A stretch of 64,000 bases of DNA from contig CM065698.1 in NCBI GenBank assembly GCA_017654935.2, positions 33,490,516-33,554,515 of the forward strand, given 5' to 3'. The translations under genes were made by a program, and so were the position numbers. The notes beneath the pieces were generated by a model. The model was not told the DNA's origin. It saw only the letters and a list, made by a program, of their open reading frames with translations, and ran no database searches. This stretch comes from Phymorhynchus buccinoides. Taxonomy: Eukaryota > Mollusca > Gastropoda > Neogastropoda > Raphitomidae. This document shows positions 57,052 to 64,000 of the stretch, in pieces (the first letter of the stretch is position 1; each line of letters starts with the position of its first letter).

Positions 57052-57280
57052 TTACCGGCTTTTTCTGTCTATAAGGCGGTAGCCTATTATACGCCACTAC
57101 TTCACAGACCCCTGCGCCTACTATATGCGACTGATGTTAAATATATCTAATGGAATATTGTCATCCAAAATATGAAATTTGTGGGTAGAGAATTTGGGGG
57201 TACGACCTTATACTAATATTGTTTGGTTTTTTCGCACTATATTCTTATTGTCACGACTATAAGGCTGACTAGGAGTCTCA
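57052..57280. mobile_element. MITE S, degraded copy
   Basis: ACCGGCTTTTTCTGTCTATA, CAGACCCCTGCGCCTACTAT and AATTTGGGGGTACGACCTTA align to 228-384 with many insertions. The internal CAGACCCCTGCGCCT is exact. Confidence 0.6.
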
Positions 57281-57353
57281 ATTTTGGGAGAGAGTAAAAG
57301 TATCCGCCTTAACAGTCCTCATTAAATATATGGTAAACGCATGTCATCATTAG

Positions 57354-57628
57354 ACCCTTACACCGTTCCAATGTCGCATTTTTTGCAAAGCACTATGATT
57401 CTAACACGCGCCATGTCGTTAAACCCTTGAAATGCATGGGTTCTATTAATGCAATTATGTATGTTGTTCGGCTAATTTGCAGCAAGTGCAGGATTGACGC
57501 TGTGTTCCAAATGATGTCACAAAGTGTACAAATCCCTACAATTTGCATGTAATGAAATATTTCTGTAACGCGAAGTAAGTTAATGGAAATCTTTCGGCTC
57601 AAAGAACGGCTGCGGTGAATAAGGGTTA
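57354..57628. mobile_element. MITE P2, heavily degraded copy
   Basis: ACCGTTCCAATGTCGCATTT at the left and CTGCGGTGAATAAGGGTTAA at the right can be aligned to P2 ends, with many internal changes (GATGTCACAAAG, TAAGTTAATGG). Either an old copy or noisy sequence. Confidence 0.55.
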
Positions 57629-58429
57629 AATTGATAGTATGTTTAACAAAAACATCTTCATAGATTTCTATTACGGCTTAAGACATACATATAAAAGTAA
57701 AAACAAACCAGTAGGGGAAGGGTTGAGAAAATGGCTTTACTTACGAGCTAAGAGCAATAGAGTATTAAAGCAGCACATGACGCTAGCGGCAATGTAAATA
57801 TCTCCTCCAAAATTCTTATGCTGACATGCGTAAAGGAGTATAGGAAAGAGAAATAGATTGAAGAAATTCAGTTTTCTAAACTTCAATCTCTTTGTGTGAA
57901 ATTACATGTAAAACATCTAGGTCCACACAATATAACCTTAAGCAATGCCCGTCCCCCCCCCAAAAAAAAAAAGTTAAGGAATACTCGTACATTAGAGGTA
58001 ATAACCAATGACGCTAAAAGCCGAGGATTATATCACTATCATGAATTGATTGAAGTATATATAGACATACCTGACGCATTATCCATTTGTTTATCAATGA
58101 CATACCTATCAAACACGGCAACTTTGTTGGAGTGCACAGGGCGAAAAAGGACTGCTCTGCAAACATGAATTGAATACATACAGAACAAGATGGCAAAGCC
58201 TTCAAGGCTCCTCGCTTTTGTGTTTTTGGAATAAATCTAAATTCAGGATGTAATTACTTTCACATAAAGGCTTTCCATACGAACAAAAATCAAAAAGTAA
58301 ATTTGATTTGCATATTCTTCGTATAATCCTAACAAAATGACAGTAGAGCACACGTTTTTTGGAGATAGATCTTTAAATGGGCGCTAGATTGTTCACATTT
58401 CAAATACACTCTCGCAAAGGTGCAAAGGT

Positions 58430-58930
58430 CAAAGTGTAGAAATTTTTCTATAGCAGGATTACATCAGCTTGATGTGAAATACCACTGCTAACGAAATTGT
58501 TAAGCGATTCTTGCGCTAACAGTTCATATGTGATATTGGGCGGACACATGCTATCCCAATAAATCAAGGTCATAGGTGATGCAATGTTACGCAAAGGTCT
58601 AATCAATACTTAGGGCATTCCATTTGATGCTAAGCTAGTCTACATTACTAGCCAAATTTGGAACTGGTATCTGACAGAATGTAAAAGATATGGCCGCAAA
58701 CACTAAATAAATTCATGATGTTCAAGGTCAAAGGTCAACGGTTAATATGCGATATGGAGTCAAACGTCACCCGCCTATGCACCTATAAACTACACAATAC
58801 ACTCAAGCGATGGCCAAAATTATGATAGACGATATACGGGCGAATCAACTAAATGTGAAAGATATGGCCTAGGGAGCAATAAAATTACCATGTTTAGAAG
58901 GTCAAGTTACTATTGTGGTTTAATGTGTAT
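58430..58930. repeat. Degraded dispersed repeat with GGTCAAAGGTCA motifs
   Basis: TCAAGGTCATAGGTGATGC, AAAAGATATGGCC (twice, near 58682 and 58857) and CAAGGTCAAAGGTCAACG suggest a repeat with a period of about 175-270 bp. AGGTCA-A-AGGTCA at 58725-58737 is a perfect DR1 hormone-receptor half-site pair. Confidence 0.5.
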
Positions 58931-60109
58931 ATGTCAAATCCTCTTTCTTGTAATAGCTTGTCTATGTTAAACATCTATACAGTGTCATGCTAGTTTTGAA
59001 GCAATATAATGCCGGTATGTAATTCCAGAGACAAAGGCCACGTTAAAGTTTGGACGGCTAGCAGGTTACGAACCACACACATTACGAGTACATACATACC
59101 GCACATCCGAACACTGCCATGAGAACGTATAAGACTCACTTCTGTTAAGCACATGAGTGAGCCAAAAATCAACGCAACAAGCGAAAATAAGAACCAATAG
59201 GAAATAGGCTTTGATAAGAACTACCAATTTGTAGGAAGACTTATCTGCGGTTTGGTGTTGCGTATCATAAAATTATTAGTCGTTTGACTCAAATTATGCT
59301 GTTGAATCTCAACACGATACTTACTGACCATTAGCGAATCATTCTTGGTTGGGCCTTTTACAGCAACAGACAGTTAATTCCGCGGTCACTGAGTTCAATA
59401 GATTTCCAAACGACTACAAATAACTCTATATTTTGGAGTAGCAATCAACCTTACAGCTTATGGTTTGTGCTGAGTGTGATATACTGTTAATGCGGAAGAT
59501 AATCAGCCACAATGCTTCTTAAACTGCGAGTTATACTGTAAGTTTTAATAAATTATTTGAAAGGATTAAAAAAAAAGTTTTTATACATGAATATAAATTT
59601 ATAGTGTATAATCTGAGTCTAATACTTTTTGTAATCTCGCAAATGCTACCTATGAGCCTTCACACTAAGGCATAAATACTGCAAAATGCACTTTTGTGCC
59701 TTCAATCTATCAATCCTTTGCCCTCAAATTTTGTCCGTCATGTATTACGCTTCTTTGTTTCAGCTTTATTCCTTACATTTATCATTCGTAATCCATGAAT
59801 TCTATTCTGTCCTTTTGTCTGATATTTCAGGACCGGCTTCCAATCCCTTCGCGGCCCCTTTTTCCTCCCCATCCTTTAGTTTATTTTTAATCAACATATG
59901 CGACCTTATTAGGAATTGTCTTCATTTAATACTGTACCCACATATACACCAATATTCTTTGTAATGAGACTTGCATTCTGGCACATGATTAAAACGCAGA
60001 TAACCTTGTCTCAGTGCATTTGTTAAATTATTGAAGAAGAGGCTTAGTTTCGTACAGCTGACACATATGAATAGAACACAGCATCAATATCACACCTATC
60101 TTTATTTCT

Positions 60110-60620
60110 AACTATCAAGTCAGCTCTTTTTATCCTCTTTCCCTCTCTCGTCCTCACCACACATACACAACACACACTCTATCTCTCCACGACATACTTA
60201 CACTAGCACTTCACTTATCACTTTGAGTCTCTCTTTCTCAACAGCCTTACTTTCTTGAGCAGCTCTCTCTCTCTGCTCACAGCACTTATTTATTTTGATA
60301 CTCTTGAGAGTCATTAATTTGTAGCTTCTCTTATACTCTCTCCTCACACACATACTACACACACATCATCATATCCTCTCAGCACATACATACAGCACAC
60401 TCTCACTATCTTTGAGTCTTCTTCTCACACATACAGCACACTATCAAAAACATTCTCTCTTACTCATGCACACTGAGCTTATTTTCATTGTGATATCTGC
60501 TTGAGTCAAATTTGGTAGCTTCTCTATTCATTCTCTCTCCTCACTATCATCACCTTTACTAAGTTTATTTGATAAGGCTTCTGTTCGCTTTTCTTCAGCA
60601 ACCACGCAAACACTTGATGC
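60110..60620. repeat. Degenerate CT/CA-rich low-complexity block
   Basis: Interrupted CTCT and CACA runs recur with phrases such as ACTTATTTATTTTGAT and GTAGCTTCTC (60284-60330, 60477-60530), showing a rough period of about 200 bp. It looks like a noisy tandem repeat next to the N gap. Confidence 0.6.
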
Positions 60621-61000
60621 GTACTCAGTACTGCGAGTACTTCCTTCGCAATAATGTCCACGCTCCCATAACGGCTGCAGATTATTAACATGTACGTGGG
60701 GACTCAAAAATGAATCAAAATGAATGAATCATTCCACAGATTACAGTATGTCATAAACCTCTCTGGCTGTACCTCTTTCGAGGTTTACCTTTTCTTCTTC
60801 TGTTGGTCTGTCTGTCATGTTCACAACCCTATTTAAAGACTTTTTTTTAATCATGTTTCGATAGGCTAGTATGCATGGTATAATTGTGTATTAAAGTTGT
60901 CCTGTCGAGCCTGTTCACAACCCTATTACAGATTTTATCGAGTTTGGATAGGGCAGTATGGCATATAGTATATGTCTAGTCCCTCTGGCCTGCCTCTTTT

Positions 61001-61500
61001 NNNNNNNNNNNNNNNNNNNNNNNNNNNNNNNNNNNNNNNNNNNNNNNNNNNNNNNNNNNNNNNNNNNNNNNNNNNNNNNNNNNNNNNNNNNNNNNNNNNN
61101 NNNNNNNNNNNNNNNNNNNNNNNNNNNNNNNNNNNNNNNNNNNNNNNNNNNNNNNNNNNNNNNNNNNNNNNNNNNNNNNNNNNNNNNNNNNNNNNNNNNN
61201 NNNNNNNNNNNNNNNNNNNNNNNNNNNNNNNNNNNNNNNNNNNNNNNNNNNNNNNNNNNNNNNNNNNNNNNNNNNNNNNNNNNNNNNNNNNNNNNNNNNN
61301 NNNNNNNNNNNNNNNNNNNNNNNNNNNNNNNNNNNNNNNNNNNNNNNNNNNNNNNNNNNNNNNNNNNNNNNNNNNNNNNNNNNNNNNNNNNNNNNNNNNN
61401 NNNNNNNNNNNNNNNNNNNNNNNNNNNNNNNNNNNNNNNNNNNNNNNNNNNNNNNNNNNNNNNNNNNNNNNNNNNNNNNNNNNNNNNNNNNNNNNNNNNN
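61001..61500. other. Assembly gap of exactly 500 N
   Basis: This is a second fixed-length 500-N placeholder. The sequence before it is degenerate CT-rich DNA and the sequence after it is a CT microsatellite, so low-complexity DNA probably broke the assembly. Open frames across it are meaningless. Confidence 0.99.
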
Positions 61501-61802
61501 CTCTTTTTGTCTGTATCTCTCTTTCAATATATGTGTGTCTCTTTCTCTCTCTCTCTGTGTGTCTGTCTTTATCTCTCTCCTTCTCTCCTCCTCCCCCCCC
61601 TCTCTTAGTTCTTCCCTCCCTCCCTTTCTCCCTCTCACCCTCCCCAAAACAACAACAACAAACGAATAATAACCCAGACTTGCCTTGCACAGAGTGAAAA
61701 GTGGGAGGTGATGGCCCTAAGGATTCAGATCGCCAACCTACTGATCAAAACTGGGGCCTCTCTCTCTCCCTCTCTTCTCTCTCTCTCTCTCTCTCTCTCT
61801 CC

Positions 61803-61840
<38 letters not shown>

Positions 61841-61860
61841 CCTCCCTCTCTCCCCTCCAC
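61501..61860. repeat. CT microsatellite after the gap
   Basis: (TC)n runs at 61530-61600 and 61757-61855 flank about 80 bp of complex sequence (61680-61756). Confidence 0.85.
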
Positions 61861-62683
61861 CTCTTTCCATTTCTCCATTTCTCCCCCTCTCCCTCCAAAA
61901 ACGAATAATAAACGAAAGTATTCTTTTCGCTTGCACATGTAACCCCACCACCACCCCGAATTGAGTGCGTGAGTGTTATTCCCAAGTTCAACTGTAAAAG
62001 TAGGCCTAATATATACAGGATCAACCAAAATACAAACCAAAACAAAGATGATTCAAATCGAAGTTTTATTTCTTGTTTCTTTTAAGGCAACCAACAAATT
62101 TTTCTTCTTCAATAAAATAACCACAACACAAAAAAGCTTCACTGTAAATTAACTGTCTTTTAACTATTACTTAATTCCCCAATAAAAAGTTCACAATTGT
62201 TGGTCTTCCCAAAATGAAATGTATTTATTTCTAGTTACAAATTTTTGTTTCCTTTTCCCCAAAAAATGAATTTATATTATATCTTTTCAAATTGCTACAG
62301 TTTCAGAATAAAAAATCAGCAGTGAGGTTTAGACAGAAACATGGTCAGATGGCAAGGATGTGGTCTGCAGACACTGTAATACAGGTATACATAAAACACC
62401 ATTTTCTGTTAATCCACAGAATCACATCAAAATATTACAAAACATATTAACAATAATTCTACTTGCTTCATTGTAATGTAACGAACATATAAAACAACGA
62501 ACATAACTGTTACAGTCTCATGAAAACATGACGTCAACAGATCACAAAAAACAATTACAAGTCAACACTCCATTACAATTACATAACTTTCCAGGTATTT
62601 GCTACAGCCTTTAATAGTCATTATTCCAATGACAGAGAGATAAATCTACATTTATTTTAAAAGTCCAATACTCGATCATGTCT

Positions 62684-62960
62684 CATGGTTAGTTAGTCTG
62701 TTATAGTCCCGTCAACAGCTATGGTTATCTCAGGACTGTCACCGCATAAAAATCCACCACGTATAGCAAAACACAAATCCATGAATCTTAGCAACGTACA
62801 AAACCTGAAAACAAAAAATGTAGTACAATTCATAACATGACACTTCCATCATTATACCCTATAGCTCATAAGTGCTGGAAACGTGGAGCTACCATACTCT
62901 CATTTATCGGATCCAGGTTTTTTTTTAAACAGTAAAAAAGAATAACAAATACATACTAGT
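62684..62960 (-). mobile_element. SINE-like element A, third independent copy
   Basis: Minus-strand copy whose (CTAA)n tail is the TTAGTTAGT at 62688. The body (CCGCATAAAAATCCACCACG, ACAAAACCTGAAAAC, TTATCGGATCCAGG) matches 21263-21533 with scattered differences and a T/A-rich expansion at 62918-62940. Being outside the palindromes, it shows the family is dispersed. Confidence 0.78.
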
Positions 62961-63099
62961 AAGCTAAATTAAATAAAAAAAATGCTATATAAGCTAATAT
63001 GCACTGCAGAATGGACAGCAGGTGCCCACTCAAGTGCGTAATTATCACGTATGGATGCCAGTGTACAATAATTAAAAAAACCTGGCATGTCATAAATTG

Positions 63100-63312
63100 T
63101 ACAAAGGAAAAACGTGGAAGGGTTTTATAGAAAAAATGCAGGTGAATGGACCAACAAGGCAGAAAAAAGTAGACGCCAGAAAGCAAAAAGAAGAGAAAGG
63201 CAGAGTCAAAGAGAGTGACAGAGTAGGGGAAGTTACTAGCATAGAACATACAGAAGAAGGGGGAACTATTTCTGCTGAAAGACCCCCCGGTATCCCCACG
63301 GGAGGGCCATGA
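63100..63312 (+). repeat. Dispersed repeat G, 3' part only
   Basis: AATGCAGGTGAATGGACC, GGCAGAGTCAAAGAGAGTGA, AGTTACTAGCATAGAACATA and CCCCGGTATCCCCACGGGAG. The open frame through it is not a gene. Confidence 0.6.
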
Positions 63313-64000
63313 CCACATAAGCCAGCCTAAGCCGTTGCCCGCCTCCTACGACGAGGACGTGTGGTTGGACGGAATACGTACCCCACTGACATCAACGCAA
63401 CTTTTGAAAGTTATAATAATCTTTTGTACTGCCTTATTTTGTCAATAAATGCAAGATTAATGCTAATTCCATCAAACCATTGTATTATAACTTGAATTAA
63501 TTGGAGAAACCTCCTTATTTAATCAGCGAAACGTTGTCTCAAAACATTCTTTACACAGAACTATGATCAGACATCACCCCCACTGATAACACCATCTCTC
63601 TTCAATTTATAAAATGCTGCACATACCAAACACTCACCATCTTTCTTGCATAACCATTAACAGAACACTCTCAATGTAAAACAATCTGTTACAGAACGTC
63701 ACTGCTCCTCAACTAAACACAAGCCAACCAAATAACTATTTAATGACAAAATTGACAAAGTACAAACAACATGTCATAATCTCAATTATCATAGCCAATG
63801 ACGATATACAGTTAACATATCAATATGTAAAAACTAATAACAACTCTGGCTTCAGCGTCTCCCAGGACAATTCAAACTTAATGTGAAAAATTGTAACATC
63901 AGTTTCAAGACCATTGATTGTAATACTCCAAATCTTCCTTCCCTAATTAATAACACCATAACAATTGAACATTTACGCAAAACTAGCGTGCAGCTTCACC

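Larger units (their letters stand above)
57629..61000. other. Unpaired region of degraded appearance
   Basis: No exon recognised. Known elements upstream (MITE S, P2) are unusually corrupted, and the block ends in irregular low-complexity DNA at the gap, which suggests poor consensus quality. Confidence 0.5.
61861..64000. other. Non-coding flank after the second gap
   Basis: AT-rich DNA with SINE-like element A and repeat G. No splice-bounded coding exon was recognised. Confidence 0.5.

Noticed and set aside
60935..61697. Frames of 200-250 codons
   Set aside because: They cross the 500-N gap and consist mostly of unknown residues.
61680..61765. Possible exon reading EKWEVMALRIQIANLLIKTG
   Set aside because: There is a CAG before it but no donor or stop before the CT microsatellite, and no family was recognised.
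63097..63312. Lys-rich frame of 71 codons
   Set aside because: It coincides with dispersed repeat G, which occurs in several other places without a conserved frame.

Overview
This is eukaryotic nuclear DNA, most likely from a marine gastropod or another mollusc. The grounds are short coding exons with GT-AG boundaries in long introns, abundant CA/GA microsatellites, tRNA-derived SINEs with mollusc-like bodies, and many non-autonomous DNA transposons. No operon, bacterial gene, virus, CRISPR array, rRNA or stand-alone tRNA gene was recognised. Two runs of exactly 500 N (23032-23531 and 61001-61500) split the window into three contig pieces.

The layout is dominated by two giant palindromes. 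Palindrome 1 (1408-23031) turns at 12332-12340 with a 9-nt spacer and has arms of about 10.9 and 10.7 kb. Palindrome 2 (23532 to about 49909) turns at 36401-36410 with a spacer of at most 10 nt and has arms of about 12.9 and 13.5 kb. Each abuts the same N gap on one side. Bases 1-1407, 49910-61000 and 61501-64000 have no partner here.

Two genes are recognisable, each incomplete and each present twice in opposite orientation. Palindrome 1 carries three exons of a P5B-type cation-transporting ATPase (ATP13A2/ATP13A3 family): 6898-7085, 9120-9162 and 10387-10496 on +, mirrored at 17315-17502, 15257-15299 and 14042-14151 on -. Palindrome 2 carries the last two exons of the peroxisomal RING E3 ligase PEX2 (33521-33730 and 31522-31647 on -), mirrored by damaged copies at 38837 onward and 41476-41615 on +. 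The rest of both genes is missing because the sequence folds back on itself. A housekeeping-type promoter with a small first exon (34977-35015, -) lies near the second fold.

The two arms of palindrome 1 have identical exons but differ by clean structural variants: a TIR element present only on the left with an intact empty site on the right, a SINE-like insertion only on the right, and a deletion of about 85 bp on the right. A single folded read copied from one molecule would not explain this. The choice is between two haplotypes joined head to head by an assembler and a real inverted duplication. Palindrome 2 also has patches of insertion-rich noise in its right arm, which looks like unpolished long-read sequence.

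Everything else is repeats: piggyBac-like TTAA MITEs, pogo-like TA MITEs, several hAT-like short elements, SINEs, a LINE 3' end, a 79-bp minisatellite, and tandemly copied exon edges beside both genes. Nested insertions let the order of several events be read. Unmatched contig 49910-61000 holds two weak coding candidates and becomes increasingly degraded-looking toward its end.
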